64,000 bases of DNA from Kluyvera intermedia. Lineage in GTDB: Bacteria > Pseudomonadota > Gammaproteobacteria > Enterobacterales > Enterobacteriaceae. Shown in pieces: positions 8,044-17,488 of this stretch. The stretch covers positions 682,001-746,000 of the forward strand of contig NZ_CP139986.1 in NCBI RefSeq assembly GCF_034424175.1, written 5' to 3'. Both the position numbers and the translations under genes were made by a program. Numbering within the stretch: position 1 is the first letter of the stretch; every line of letters begins with the position of its first letter. The notes under the pieces are model-generated. The model did no database searches, was not told the origin of the DNA, and saw only the letters and a program-made list of their open reading frames with translations.

Positions 8044-9456
8044 ATGACCCCGTTTATGACTGAAGATTTCCTGTTAGACACCGAATTTGCTCGCCGTTTG
8101 TACCATGACTACGCAAAAGACCAGCCGATTTTCGATTATCACTGCCATTTACCGCCGCAGCAGGTGGCTGAAGATTACCGCTTTAAAAATCTGTATGACA
8201 TCTGGCTGAAAGGTGACCACTACAAGTGGCGCGCAATGCGTACCAATGGTGTTGCTGAACGCCTGTGTACCGGCGATGCGTCTGACCGCGAGAAGTTTGA
8301 AGCGTGGGCAGCGACCGTCCCGCACACTATCGGAAATCCGTTATACCACTGGACTCATCTTGAGCTGCGTCGTCCATTCGGCATCACCGGTAAACTGCTG
8401 TCACCGACCACTGCGGGCGAAATCTGGGACGAGTGTAATGAGTTGCTGGCACAAGACCAGTTCTCGGCACGCGGTATCATGAAGCAGATGAACGTGAAAA
8501 TGGTCGGCACCACTGATGATCCTATCGACTCTCTGGAACATCACGCGTCGGTTGCTAAAGACACCACCTTCGATGTGAAAGTCCTGCCAAGCTGGCGCCC
8601 GGATAAAGCCTTCAACATTGAGCAGGCGACCTTCGGCGACTACATGGCGAAACTGGCAGAAGTGTCTGACACCGAAATCCGCCGCTTTACTGACCTGCAG
8701 ACCGCGCTGACCAAACGTCTGGATCACTTCGCGGCCCACGGTTGTAAAGTGTCTGACCACGCGCTGGACGTGGTGCTGTTCGCGGAGTCTAACGAAGCCG
8801 AGCTGGATAGCATCCTGGCGCGCCGTCTGGCTGGCGAAACGCTGAGCGAACACGAAGTTGCCCAGTTTAAAACCGCTGTCCTGGTCTTCCTCGGTGCGGA
8901 ATATGCTCGCCGCGAATGGGTACAGCAGTACCACATTGGCGCGCTGCGTAATAACAACCAGCGTCAGTTCAAACTGCTGGGCGCGGACGTTGGCTTCGAC
9001 TCCATCAATGACCGCCCAATGGCGGAAGAGCTGTCTAAGCTCCTGAGCAAGCAGAACGAACAGAACCTGCTGCCAAAAACCATTCTGTACTGTCTGAACC
9101 CACGCGATAACGAAGTGCTGGGCACCATGATCGGTAACTTCCAGGGCGAAGGCATGCCTGGCAAGATGCAGTTTGGCTCCGGCTGGTGGTTCAACGACCA
9201 GAAAGACGGTATGGAACGTCAGATGACGCAGCTGGCACAACTGGGCCTGCTGAGCCGCTTCGTCGGTATGCTGACCGACAGCCGTAGCTTCCTGTCTTAT
9301 ACCCGTCACGAATACTTCCGCCGTATTCTGTGCCAAATGATTGGCCGTTGGGTTGCTGCGGGCGAAGCGCCTGCTGACATCCAATTGCTGGGTGAGATGG
9401 TGAAAAATATTTGCTTTAACAATGCGCGTGACTACTTCGCCATTGAATTGAACTAA
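8044..9456 (+). CDS. uxaC: glucuronate isomerase UxaC
   Basis: Uronate isomerase, 470 residues as in E. coli. It converts D-glucuronate to D-fructuronate and D-galacturonate to D-tagaturonate. The amidohydrolase-fold metal motif DYHCHL supplies H33 and H35. The conserved WWFND segment and the C-terminal SYTRHEYFRR are present. A strong GAGGAAG site precedes the ATG. It starts the uxaCA operon; 15 bases separate it from uxaA. Confidence 0.97.
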   Translation: MTPFMTEDFLLDTEFARRLYHDYAKDQPIFDYHCHLPPQQVAEDYRFKNLYDIWLKGDHYKWRAMRTNGVAERLCTGDASDREKFEAWAATVPHTIGNPLYHWTHLELRRPFGITGKLLSPTTAGEIWDECNELLAQDQFSARGIMKQMNVKMVGTTDDPIDSLEHHASVAKDTTFDVKVLPSWRPDKAFNIEQATFGDYMAKLAEVSDTEIRRFTDLQTALTKRLDHFAAHGCKVSDHALDVVLFAESNEAELDSILARRLAGETLSEHEVAQFKTAVLVFLGAEYARREWVQQYHIGALRNNNQRQFKLLGADVGFDSINDRPMAEELSKLLSKQNEQNLLPKTILYCLNPRDNEVLGTMIGNFQGEGMPGKMQFGSGWWFNDQKDGMERQMTQLAQLGLLSRFVGMLTDSRSFLSYTRHEYFRRILCQMIGRWVAAGEAPADIQLLGEMVKNICFNNARDYFAIELN

Positions 9457-9471
9457 GGTCTGGGTGAAGGT

Positions 9472-10959
9472 ATGCAATACATCAAGATCCATGCGCTGGA
9501 TAACGTCGCGGTAGCGCTCGCTGACTTGGCTGAAGGAACCGAAGTGACTGTGGATGGCCAGGCGGTAACCCTGCGCCAACCGGTGACGCGTGGCCATAAA
9601 TTTGCTTTACGCGACATTGCGAAGGGCGAAAACGTCATTAAATATGGTTTGCCAATCGGTCACACGCTGGTCGATGTTGCGGCGGGTGAGCATATTCATG
9701 CTCACAATACCCGTACTAATCTGAGCGATCTGGACACGTATAGCTACCAACCTGATTTCCAGGCTGACGTCGCTCAACCCGCCGATCGTGATGTGCAGAT
9801 TTATCGCCGTCCGAACGGCGAGGTTGGGGTACGTAACGAACTGTGGATCCTACCGACCGTGGGCTGCGTCAACGCGATGGCGCGTCAAATGCAAACGCGT
9901 TTTCTTAAAGAGAGTAATGACGCGGAAGATATCGACGGCGTGCATCTCTTTAGCCACACCTATGGCTGTTCGCAGTTAGGCGATGACCACATCAACACTC
10001 GCACCATGCTGCAAAACATGGTGCGTCACCCGAACGCGGGTGCAGTGCTGGTGGTCGGCCTGGGCTGTGAAAACAACCAAATTGATGCTTTCCGCGAGAC
10101 GTTAGGGGCGTTCGATCCTGACCGCGTTCACTTCATGGTCTGCCAACACCAGGAAGACGAAGTGGAAGCGGGGATCGAACATCTCCGTCAGCTTTATAGC
10201 GTGATGCGTAACGACAAGCGCGAGCCGGGTAAACTGAGCGAGCTGAAGTTTGGCCTGGAATGCGGCGGCTCTGACGGCCTGTCCGGCATTACCGCCAACC
10301 CAATGCTGGGGCGTTTCTCTGACTACGTGATTGCCAACGGCGGAACGACCGTGCTGACTGAAGTACCGGAAATGTTCGGTGCCGAACAGTTACTGATGGA
10401 TCACTGTCGCGACGAAGAAACCTTCGGCAAGCTGGTGACCATGGTTAATGACTTTAAGCAGTACTTCATTGCCCACAACCAGCCGATTTACGAGAATCCA
10501 TCGCCGGGTAACAAAGCTGGCGGCATCACGACGCTGGAAGATAAATCCCTCGGTTGTACGCAAAAAGCGGGCTCCAGCCAGGTGGTTGATGTCTTGCGCT
10601 ACGGTGAACGCCTGAAAACGCACGGTCTCAACCTGCTTAGCGCACCGGGGAACGATGCGATTGCGACCAGCGCACTGGCCGGTGCGGGCTGCCATATGGT
10701 GCTGTTCAGTACCGGTCGCGGTACCCCTTACGGTGGATTTGTGCCAACGGTGAAAATCGCCACCAACAGCGAGCTGGCAGCGAAGAAAAAGCACTGGATC
10801 GACTTCGACGCGGGTCAATTGATTCATGGGAAAGCGATGCCGCAGTTACTCAACGAATTTGTCGACACGATTGTTGATTTCGCCAACGGCAAGCAGACCT
10901 GCAATGAGCGTAACGATTTCCGCGAACTGGCACTCTTTAAGAGCGGCGTCACGTTGTAA
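9472..10959 (+). CDS. uxaA: altronate dehydratase UxaA
   Basis: An iron-dependent enzyme of 495 residues that dehydrates D-altronate to 2-keto-3-deoxygluconate. The N-terminal SAF domain (about 1-75) is joined to the UxaA catalytic core, with the conserved HTYGCSQLGDDH, LGCENN and FGLECGGSDGLSGI segments. GGTGAAGG lies before the ATG. The gene for the intermediate step, uxaB, is not in this window. Confidence 0.97.
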   Translation: MQYIKIHALDNVAVALADLAEGTEVTVDGQAVTLRQPVTRGHKFALRDIAKGENVIKYGLPIGHTLVDVAAGEHIHAHNTRTNLSDLDTYSYQPDFQADVAQPADRDVQIYRRPNGEVGVRNELWILPTVGCVNAMARQMQTRFLKESNDAEDIDGVHLFSHTYGCSQLGDDHINTRTMLQNMVRHPNAGAVLVVGLGCENNQIDAFRETLGAFDPDRVHFMVCQHQEDEVEAGIEHLRQLYSVMRNDKREPGKLSELKFGLECGGSDGLSGITANPMLGRFSDYVIANGGTTVLTEVPEMFGAEQLLMDHCRDEETFGKLVTMVNDFKQYFIAHNQPIYENPSPGNKAGGITTLEDKSLGCTQKAGSSQVVDVLRYGERLKTHGLNLLSAPGNDAIATSALAGAGCHMVLFSTGRGTPYGGFVPTVKIATNSELAAKKKHWIDFDAGQLIHGKAMPQLLNEFVDTIVDFANGKQTCNERNDFRELALFKSGVTL

Positions 10960-10982
10960 TAAAAAGATTGTCTGATACGATA

Positions 10983-11017
10983 AAACGGCGTTTCAAATAC
11001 TGAAGCGCCGTTTTTTT
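10983..11017 (+). terminator. uxaCA terminator
   Basis: AAAACGGCGTTT and AAGCGCCGTTTT arms with a 9-nt loop followed by T7, 23 bases after the uxaA stop. Confidence 0.9.
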
Positions 11018-11043
11018 ATGGCTTCGTTTTCCAGGGATTCTTC

Positions 11044-11586
11044 ATGACTGCGTATTGGCTTGCCCAGGGCGTAGGTATCATTGCTTTTGTGATTGGTATC
11101 ACTACCTTTATTAACCGCGATGAACGCCGCTTTAAGTTTCAGTTGGCGATTTACAGCGGTGTCATTGGCCTACATTTTTTCCTGATGGGGGCGATCCCCG
11201 CAGGCGCCAGCGCCGAGCTTAACGTTATTCGAACGATTATCTCGGTTTACACCCGCCGCCTGTGGGTGATGTTCTTATTCATCGCGCTGACGTTGATTAT
11301 CGGTATCGGAAAACTCCAGCACGCTATGGAGATCCTGCCGGTGATTGGCACGGTGGCCAGCACCTGGGCGCTGTTTCGCTGTAAAGGACTCTCGGTACGC
11401 TGCGTGATGTGGTGTTCCACCGCCTGCTGGGTGATTCATAACTTCTGGCTGGGTTCGATTGGCGGCACGCTGATTGAAGGCAGCTTCCTCGTCATGAACG
11501 GCCTGAACATCATTCGTTTCTGGCGCATGCAGCGTAAAGGTATTGACCCGTTTAAGGTTGAGAAGAAAGTACAGAGTGAAGGCTGA
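11044..11586 (+). CDS. ygjV: inner membrane protein YgjV
   Basis: A 180-residue protein with about six hydrophobic segments, matching YgjV (Imp-YgjV family). It starts right after the uxaA terminator and reads in the same direction. E. coli ygjV lies at the same place between uxaA and sstT. No motif reveals a reaction; the function is unknown. Confidence 0.9.
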   Translation: MTAYWLAQGVGIIAFVIGITTFINRDERRFKFQLAIYSGVIGLHFFLMGAIPAGASAELNVIRTIISVYTRRLWVMFLFIALTLIIGIGKLQHAMEILPVIGTVASTWALFRCKGLSVRCVMWCSTACWVIHNFWLGSIGGTLIEGSFLVMNGLNIIRFWRMQRKGIDPFKVEKKVQSEG

Positions 11587-11587
11587 C

Positions 11588-11711
11588 GGTAGCCCGGCTT
11601 CGGAGTAAATGCCTCGTCCGGGCTACCAGTAGGTGTAGGCCGGATAAGGCGAAGCCGCCATCCGGCAATGTGCGCGCTAATGCCTGATGGCGCGAAGCTT
11701 ATCAGGCCTAC
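11588..11711. repeat. REP/BIME cluster between ygjV and sstT
   Basis: Contains a short palindrome tagcccgg...ccgggcta and two REP units in opposite orientation: gtaggccggataaggcgaag (11635 onwards) and tgatggcgcgaagcttatca (near 11684). The genes on both sides converge here. Confidence 0.85.
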
Positions 11712-11715
11712 TCGA

Positions 11716-12966
11716 TTAACTGCGCAGCGCGCTTTTGGCCAAGCGTGCATCCTCTGCCTGACAAACGGCAGCGGTAAACATCACGTCGGTTGATGAGTTA
11801 ATGGCGGTTTCACAGGAGTCCTGCAACACGCCAATAATAAAGCCGACGGCAACGACCTGCATGGCAATCTCATTGGGAATACCAAACATATTGCACGCCA
11901 ATGGAATCAGCAGTAATGAGCCTCCCGCCACCCCTGAGGCACCGCAGGCACAAAGCGAGGCCACGACGCTTAACAGCAATGCGGTTGGCAGATCGATAGC
12001 AATACCCAGCGTATGAACCGCCGCTAAGGTGAGAACCGTGATGGTAATCGCTGCGCCCGCCATATTGACCGTTGCCCCCAGCGGAATGGACACCGAATAG
12101 GTATCGCGATCCAGATTCAGCTTCTCGCAAAGCGACATGTTGACCGGAATATTGGCCGCTGAACTGCGGGTAAAGAAGGCGGTGACGCCGCTTTCGCGCA
12201 GACACATCAGCACCAGCGGATACGGATTGCGGCGAATCTGCAAATACACCAGCAGTGGGTTAATCACCAGCGCTACAACGGCCATGCAGCCAATCAACAC
12301 CAGCAGAATTTGCGCATAGCCCCACAGCGCCGAGAAACCGGTAGTGGCAAGCGTAGAAGAGACCAGGCCGAAAATACCGACCGGGGCAAAGCGAATCACC
12401 ACTTTCACAATAAAGGTGACGGCGTTGGACAGATCGTTGACCAGATTTTTAGTGGTCTCGTTGCTGTGACGCAATGCAAAGCCCAAACCTACCGCCCACA
12501 CCAGGATCCCAATGTAATTGGCGTTGATCAAGGCGTGGATCGGGTTAGCAACAATACTCATTAATAACCCGTGCATCACCTCCACTATACCGGTAGGTGG
12601 CGTGATATCAGTGGCACCGGTGGTGAGTTGCAGCGTGGAAGGGAAGATAAAGCTCACCACAACGGCGGTCAGCGCGGCGGCAAAAGTACCGAAAAGATAG
12701 AGCCACAGAATGGGGCGAATATTGGTTTTCTGGCCCTGCTGATGGTTGGCAATCGAGGCCATCACCAGCGTCAATACCAGTACTGGAGCAACGGCTTTCA
12801 GCGCGCCAACAAATAGCGTTCCGAGCAGGCCGGTGGCGATAGCGGCAGGTTTAGAAACCAGCGCCAGCAAAATACCGAGAACTAATCCAACCAGGATCTG
12901 TTTGACCAGACTGCCCTTAGTTAGCATGCGCATAAAGCCAGATGATGCGGGTTGTTGTGTCATCAT
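11716..12966 (-). CDS. sstT: serine/threonine:Na+ symporter SstT
   Basis: A dicarboxylate/amino-acid:cation symporter family protein of 416 residues with eight or more membrane helices. The HP1 region is seen in FFTRSSAANIPVNMSLCEKL, the helix-7 region as MAGAAITITVLTLAAV, and a CGASGVAGGSLLLIPLAC segment forms the second re-entrant loop. It imports serine and threonine with sodium. The start MMTQQPASSGFMRMLTKGSL resembles the enteric form. It lies between two REP clusters. Confidence 0.95.
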   Translation of the reverse strand: MMTQQPASSGFMRMLTKGSLVKQILVGLVLGILLALVSKPAAIATGLLGTLFVGALKAVAPVLVLTLVMASIANHQQGQKTNIRPILWLYLFGTFAAALTAVVVSFIFPSTLQLTTGATDITPPTGIVEVMHGLLMSIVANPIHALINANYIGILVWAVGLGFALRHSNETTKNLVNDLSNAVTFIVKVVIRFAPVGIFGLVSSTLATTGFSALWGYAQILLVLIGCMAVVALVINPLLVYLQIRRNPYPLVLMCLRESGVTAFFTRSSAANIPVNMSLCEKLNLDRDTYSVSIPLGATVNMAGAAITITVLTLAAVHTLGIAIDLPTALLLSVVASLCACGASGVAGGSLLLIPLACNMFGIPNEIAMQVVAVGFIIGVLQDSCETAINSSTDVMFTAAVCQAEDARLAKSALRS

Positions 12967-13164
12967 TGCATTCCTTAAGATGATGAGTTGTGTCTTTCCA
13001 GCGACGTATTATTTGTTACGTTTATGTCTGGATGTAAAAAAATGTTTGCTCGATCGAGTATAAGGAAAGTCTTCGGTTGGGGAAGTACAAAATGCTGGAA
13101 TTTACGCCATGCGTCATATTTTTTAACTAAATATTTACATCTGGTGGCGTGAAGTGAAAAGAAA
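12967..13164. other. sstT upstream region
   Basis: Non-coding, AT-rich, and must hold the sstT promoter. I see no gene or recognisable operator. Confidence 0.4.
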
Positions 13165-13322
13165 ACGTAGCCCGGGCGAGGCGTTCACGCCGACCCCGAG
13201 AAGGCTGGTGGTGACTCCTGGCGAGCCAGGCTACGTTGTAGGCGTAGGCCGGATAAGGCAAAGCCGCCATCCGGCAATGTGCGCGGCGATGCCTGATGGC
13301 GCGCAGCCTATCAGGCATACAT
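13165..13322. repeat. REP/BIME cluster between sstT and alx
   Basis: A GC-rich block with tagcccgggcgaggcgttca, the complementary ccaggctac, and two opposed REP units: gtaggccggataaggcaaag and atgcctgatggcgcgcagcc. It resembles the cluster at 11588-11711. Confidence 0.85.
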
Positions 13323-13349
13323 ATTGCAGATGATTACAGTATCTACGAG

Positions 13350-14318
13350 TTACATATTCTGCTTTTTCATGTCGTTACGATGGTTTACCCAGGCATTGAG
13401 AATCAGCGTAAATGCCAGGATGCCGCCGACCACACCCAGCGAAACTGAGATAGGGATATGGTAGAACTCGACGATCAGCATCTTGATACCGATAAACACC
13501 AGGATCACCGACAGACCGTACTTCAGCATTGAGAAGCGCTCTGCCACGCCTGCCAGCAGGAAGTACATCGCACGCAGACCCAGGATGGCAAACAGGTTAG
13601 ATGTCAGTACGATAAACGGATCGGTGGTCACAGCGAAAATCGCTGGGATACTGTCGACGGCAAAAATTACGTCACTCAACTCAACCAGAATCAGCACCAG
13701 CAGCAGCGGTGTCGCAAACAGCACGCCGTTTTGACGGGTAAAGAAGTGCTCATTCTCGATTTTGTCGGTCATCCGTAAATGGCTGCGTAACCAGCGTACC
13801 AGCGGTTTGTCGCCAATACCGCCTTCATCCTCTTTCGCCAGCGCCATTTTGATACCGGTAAACAGCAGGAATGCACCGAAGATGTACAGCAGCCATTCGA
13901 ACTGCGAGATAAGCCAGCTACCGGCGAAAATCATGATGGTACGCAGCACAATCGCACCCAACACGCCATAGACCAGCACGCGACGCTGCAATGCCGGTGG
14001 AATAGAGAAGTAGCTAAACAGCATCAGCCAGACGAAGACGTTATCAACCGCCAGTGATTTTTCAATCAAGTAACCGGTAAGGAACGCCAGAGCCTGCGGG
14101 TCGGCCACCGCACGTCCCTGGGTCTGCGCCAGATACCACCAGAAAGCAGCGTTAAACAATAAAGAGAGGGTGACCCACACCAGTGACCAGGTCGCCGCCT
14201 GCTTCATGGTCATGGTATGGGCGCCGTGACGCCCCTGCAAAAGCAGGTCGATAGCGAGCATAATCACCACGATGACTGCGAATCCGCCCCACAGCAACGG
14301 AGTGCCGACTGTATTCAT
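13350..14318 (-). CDS. alx: TerC-family membrane protein Alx
   Basis: A polytopic TerC-family protein of 322 residues, linked in E. coli to manganese export and induced by alkaline pH. Family acidic motifs in helices are present (DNVFVWLMLFSYF and ELSDVIFAVDSIPAIFAVT). It starts MNTVGTPLLWGGFAV at the ATG preceded by TAAGGAAAT. A PRE/yybP-ykoY leader lies directly upstream, the known regulator of alx translation and transcription. Confidence 0.96.
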   Translation of the reverse strand: MNTVGTPLLWGGFAVIVVIMLAIDLLLQGRHGAHTMTMKQAATWSLVWVTLSLLFNAAFWWYLAQTQGRAVADPQALAFLTGYLIEKSLAVDNVFVWLMLFSYFSIPPALQRRVLVYGVLGAIVLRTIMIFAGSWLISQFEWLLYIFGAFLLFTGIKMALAKEDEGGIGDKPLVRWLRSHLRMTDKIENEHFFTRQNGVLFATPLLLVLILVELSDVIFAVDSIPAIFAVTTDPFIVLTSNLFAILGLRAMYFLLAGVAERFSMLKYGLSVILVFIGIKMLIVEFYHIPISVSLGVVGGILAFTLILNAWVNHRNDMKKQNM

Positions 14319-14324
14319 AACTTA

Positions 14325-14527
14325 TTTCCTTACGCATAAAAAAAACGGCTAACGTCAGAAGACGATAGCCGTTGCTTTTTATGCATAGACCTCGCCTTCC
14401 GGCAAGGTCTCACTTACAACAAGAAAGGAATACGCGTTCGTATTCCTTTTTCGTTGCCCGGCGACCGGATACGGTTTTTCACGTATCGTATTGACGATCC
14501 ACCGACAAGGAAGTTACTCCCCTTTGC
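14325..14527 (-). ncRNA. alx PRE leader (yybP-ykoY Mn2+/pH-responsive riboswitch)
   Basis: On the minus strand a GGGGAGTA segment (near 14520) starts the element. It is followed by GATACGTG...CGTATC, a GAATACG...CGTATTC hairpin, a GACCTTGCCGG-aaGGCGAGGTC stem, and a terminator stem AACGGCTA...TAGCCGTT followed by T8 just before the alx ribosome-binding site. Order and position match the E. coli alx leader (SraF/PRE). Confidence 0.9.
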
Positions 14528-14591
14528 ACGTAACAAAATATGACAGGCCATTGATTTCGTCAATGACCTGCAACATCTCTTTTACGTTGTT

Positions 14592-15578
14592 TTACGCAGC
14601 AGGCGTATCCGCCGGGAAAACGACGCCGGTCTGGCGACGAATTTCGGTCTGAACTTTGGCGGTAATACGACTGACCTCTAAACCAGGGTGATCGACTTCG
14701 TTGTTTTCGACCAAGCTTGCAAACTCCAGGGCTTCATACAGCATAGTATTAATATGCTGTGGCTGGCTGAGATCCTGTGCTTTGCTACCACGCGGTATAA
14801 AACAGAGTTTTTGGCACTCGGAAATTTTTTCAATCACCAGCGCACCCGCCTCGCCCTGAATTTCGCTTGGTAGGTTGGAATCGCTGACCTTGGAATGTTG
14901 CAACGTGACGCTGAAATCACCGTAGTCCATCACCACCACGCCGTGCGCATCAACGCCGCTATCTAGCAGGCTGGCAGAAGCCTGAATCTGTTTTGGCTCA
15001 CCCCACAGCGCGACCGCTGAAGCCAGGCAGTAAAAACCGATATCCATAATCGAGCCATTGGAGAAGGCCGGGTTGAAGGTATTTGGATTCTCGCCGTCAA
15101 GATAGCGCTGGTAGCGTGAGGAATACTGGCAGTAGTTGATAAACGCTTTACGGATCTGACCGAGCTTTGGCAGTGATTGTTGTAGCAACTGGAAATTAGG
15201 CAGGCTGGCGGTTTTAAACGCTTCAAATAACACGACCTGGTTCTCACGTGCAGTAGCAATCGCCTGTTCCACTTCACGCAGATTAGACGCCAGAGGCTTT
15301 TCACAAATCACGTGTTTTTTATGGCGTAAGAACAGTTCGGTTTGCACAAAGTGTAGTGAGTTTGGGCTGGCGATATAGACCGCATCCACATCATCGCTCT
15401 GCGCCATCGCTTCAAGCGAGGTGAACAGATGTTCGACGGGATAATCGTTGGCGAAGCTCTGCGCCTGCTCGAGACTGCGGGAATAGACGGCGGTTAATTT
15501 GTACTTGCCGGTCTCATGAGCGGCGTCGACAAACTGGCGGGTGATCCAGTTTGTGCCGATAACAGCGAAACGTATCAT
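14592..15578 (-). CDS. ygjR: Gfo/Idh/MocA-family oxidoreductase YgjR
   Basis: A predicted NAD(P)-dependent dehydrogenase of 328 residues. The Rossmann motif is near the start (FAVIGTNWITRQFVDAA), and the family EKP motif occurs in HVICEKPLASN (about residues 92-102), whose Lys is the usual catalytic residue. A C-terminal alpha/beta substrate domain follows. The substrate is unknown. It is monocistronic, downstream of ygjP and read in the same direction. Confidence 0.9.
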   Translation of the reverse strand: MIRFAVIGTNWITRQFVDAAHETGKYKLTAVYSRSLEQAQSFANDYPVEHLFTSLEAMAQSDDVDAVYIASPNSLHFVQTELFLRHKKHVICEKPLASNLREVEQAIATARENQVVLFEAFKTASLPNFQLLQQSLPKLGQIRKAFINYCQYSSRYQRYLDGENPNTFNPAFSNGSIMDIGFYCLASAVALWGEPKQIQASASLLDSGVDAHGVVVMDYGDFSVTLQHSKVSDSNLPSEIQGEAGALVIEKISECQKLCFIPRGSKAQDLSQPQHINTMLYEALEFASLVENNEVDHPGLEVSRITAKVQTEIRRQTGVVFPADTPAA

Positions 15579-15650
15579 AAGTGCCTTCAGGCTCCATAAA
15601 GGGATTCTTTCGTCAATGTATCACGCCTTTATGACAATGCCAGTGCCCGA

Positions 15651-16151
15651 CTACGCAGTTTCCTTTAGCGAAAGATGCGTCAACCATAAACGGGTATCAA
15701 ACTCCAGTTGGTGGTACTGCGGCTCCATATAACAGCACAGCTGATAGAACGCCTTGTCGTGCTCTTTTTCTTTCAGATGCGCCAGCTCGTGTACCACAAT
15801 CATCTTCAGAAATGCTTCAGGCGCGTTGCGAAACACGGTGGCGACGCGGATCTCTGCTTTGGCTTTCAGCTTGCCGCCCTGCACACGCGACACCGCGGTA
15901 TGCAGCCCTAACGCATTTTTCAGTACGTGGATTTTGTTGTCGTACATGACTTTGTTGATGGGCGGCGCGTTGCGCAGGAACTGGCTTTTCAGATCCTGGG
16001 TGTATTGATACAGCGCTTTATCGGTGGCGAAATCGTGCGTGCCCGGATACCGTTTTTCCAGCACGGTGCCCAGCTTTTGTTCCGCAATCAGCGTACGAAC
16101 CTGAGAAAGTAAATTTTCCGGGTAGCCCTGGAGGTAAGTTAGTTGGTTCAT
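15651..16151 (-). CDS. ygjP: M48-type metallopeptidase-like protein YgjP
   Basis: A 166-residue protein of the YgjP/WLM-like family (DUF45). The zinc motif HELAHLKEKEH holds HExxH plus a third possible ligand. The ATG at 16151 gives MNQLTYLQGYPENLLSQ, colinear with E. coli YgjP; an earlier in-frame start at 16163 lacks support. The start lies 83 bases from the divergent rlmG. Physiological role is not well established. Confidence 0.92.
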   Translation of the reverse strand: MNQLTYLQGYPENLLSQVRTLIAEQKLGTVLEKRYPGTHDFATDKALYQYTQDLKSQFLRNAPPINKVMYDNKIHVLKNALGLHTAVSRVQGGKLKAKAEIRVATVFRNAPEAFLKMIVVHELAHLKEKEHDKAFYQLCCYMEPQYHQLEFDTRLWLTHLSLKETA

Positions 16152-16234
16152 CTTTGCCCACACAAATCATAAAAAGTGTATACTCACGCACCCTTTTCAG
16201 GGATACGCCGAAATTTTACCATTCAGGAGGGCCG

Positions 16235-17371
16235 ATGAGCCACATAGACAACGGTTTCCGTTCGCTGACACTAAAACGTTTCCCGGAGACGGATGACGTT
16301 AACCCGCTGCTGGCGTGGGAAGCGGCGGATGAATATCTGCTGCAACAGTTGGATGATACCGAAATTAGCGGCCCGGTGCTGCTCCTGAATGATACCTTCG
16401 GTGCGTTGGGTTGTGCGCTGGCTGAACATACGCCGTACAGCATCGGTGATTCATATTTAAGCGAGCTGGCGACGCGTGAAAACCTGCGCCACAACGATAT
16501 CGCTGAGTCTAGCGTCAAGTTTCTCGACAGCACCGCCGAATACCCGCAGGCACCGGGCGTGGTGCTGATTAAGCTGCCAAAAACCATGGCCCTGCTGGAA
16601 CAGCAGCTGCGCGCCCTGCGTGAAGTGGTTACCCCGCAAACGCGTATTATCGCGGGTGCGAAAGCGCGAGATATCCACACCTCGACTCTTGAACTGTTTG
16701 AGAAAGTGCTCGGTCCAACGACCACCACGCTAGCGTGGAAAAAAGCGCGCCTGATTAACTGTACTTTCAGCAATCCAGCACTGGCTGATGCGTCGCTGAC
16801 GCTGAGCTGGAAACTGGAAGGCACCGACTGGACTATCCACAACCACGCCAACGTCTTCTCCCGTACCGGGCTGGATATTGGTGCGCGCTTCTTTATGGAA
16901 AACCTGCCGGATAATCTGGAAGGTGAGATTGTTGATCTCGGCTGTGGCAACGGCGTTATCGGCATGACCTTGCTTGAGAAGAACCCGGAAGCCAGCGTTG
17001 TATTTGTTGATGAATCGCCAATGGCCGTCGCGTCCAGCCGTTTGAACGTGGAAAGCAATATGCCTGAAGCGCTGGATCGCTGTGAGTTTATGATCAACAA
17101 CGCACTCTCTGGCGTGGAGCCGTTCCGTTTTAACGCGGTGCTGTGTAACCCGCCGTTCCACCAGAAACATGCGCTGACCGATAACATCGCTTGGGAGATG
17201 TTCCACCACGCCCGTCGTTGCCTGAAAATCAACGGTGAGCTGTATATCGTGGCCAACCGTCACCTGGACTACTTCCACAAGCTGAAGAAGATTTTCGGTA
17301 ACTGTGAAACCATCGCCACCAATAACAAATTTGTGGTGTTGAAAGCGGTGAAATTGGGCCGCCGTCGCTAG
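16235..17371 (+). CDS. rlmG: 23S rRNA m2G1835 methyltransferase RlmG
   Basis: An SAM-dependent methyltransferase of 378 residues that methylates G1835 of 23S rRNA. It has a non-catalytic N-terminal half and a C-terminal catalytic domain with motif I VDLGCGNGVIGM (about 230-241) and the NPPFH motif IV (about 306-310) typical of exocyclic-amine methylases. The start is fixed by a perfect AGGAGG 5 bases before the ATG; an in-frame start at 16154 has no site. Confidence 0.95.
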   Translation: MSHIDNGFRSLTLKRFPETDDVNPLLAWEAADEYLLQQLDDTEISGPVLLLNDTFGALGCALAEHTPYSIGDSYLSELATRENLRHNDIAESSVKFLDSTAEYPQAPGVVLIKLPKTMALLEQQLRALREVVTPQTRIIAGAKARDIHTSTLELFEKVLGPTTTTLAWKKARLINCTFSNPALADASLTLSWKLEGTDWTIHNHANVFSRTGLDIGARFFMENLPDNLEGEIVDLGCGNGVIGMTLLEKNPEASVVFVDESPMAVASSRLNVESNMPEALDRCEFMINNALSGVEPFRFNAVLCNPPFHQKHALTDNIAWEMFHHARRCLKINGELYIVANRHLDYFHKLKKIFGNCETIATNNKFVVLKAVKLGRRR

Positions 17372-17389
17372 TTTAGCGTCGCAAAGTCG

Positions 17390-17466
17390 TCCCGCCGGAT
17401 GGCGGCTTCGCCTTATCCAGCCTACATCAACCTGTAGGCCCGATAAGCGCAGCGCCATCGGGCACA
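17390..17466. repeat. REP pair between rlmG and fadH
   Basis: Two opposed REP units, gccggatggcggcttcgcct and gtaggcccgataagcgcagc, between convergent genes. Confidence 0.85.
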
Positions 17467-17488
17467 CCCGGCTCACAAAATGGCCTCG

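Noticed and set aside
8401..9597. A long open minus-strand frame (398 codons) antisense to uxaC/uxaA
   Set aside because: It is a shadow of the uxaC coding sequence: it has no family resemblance and no ribosome-binding site, and uxaC in the other strand is unmistakable.
16216..17256. A 346-codon open minus-strand frame antisense to rlmG
   Set aside because: Ser-rich shadow of a conserved rRNA methyltransferase; no motifs.
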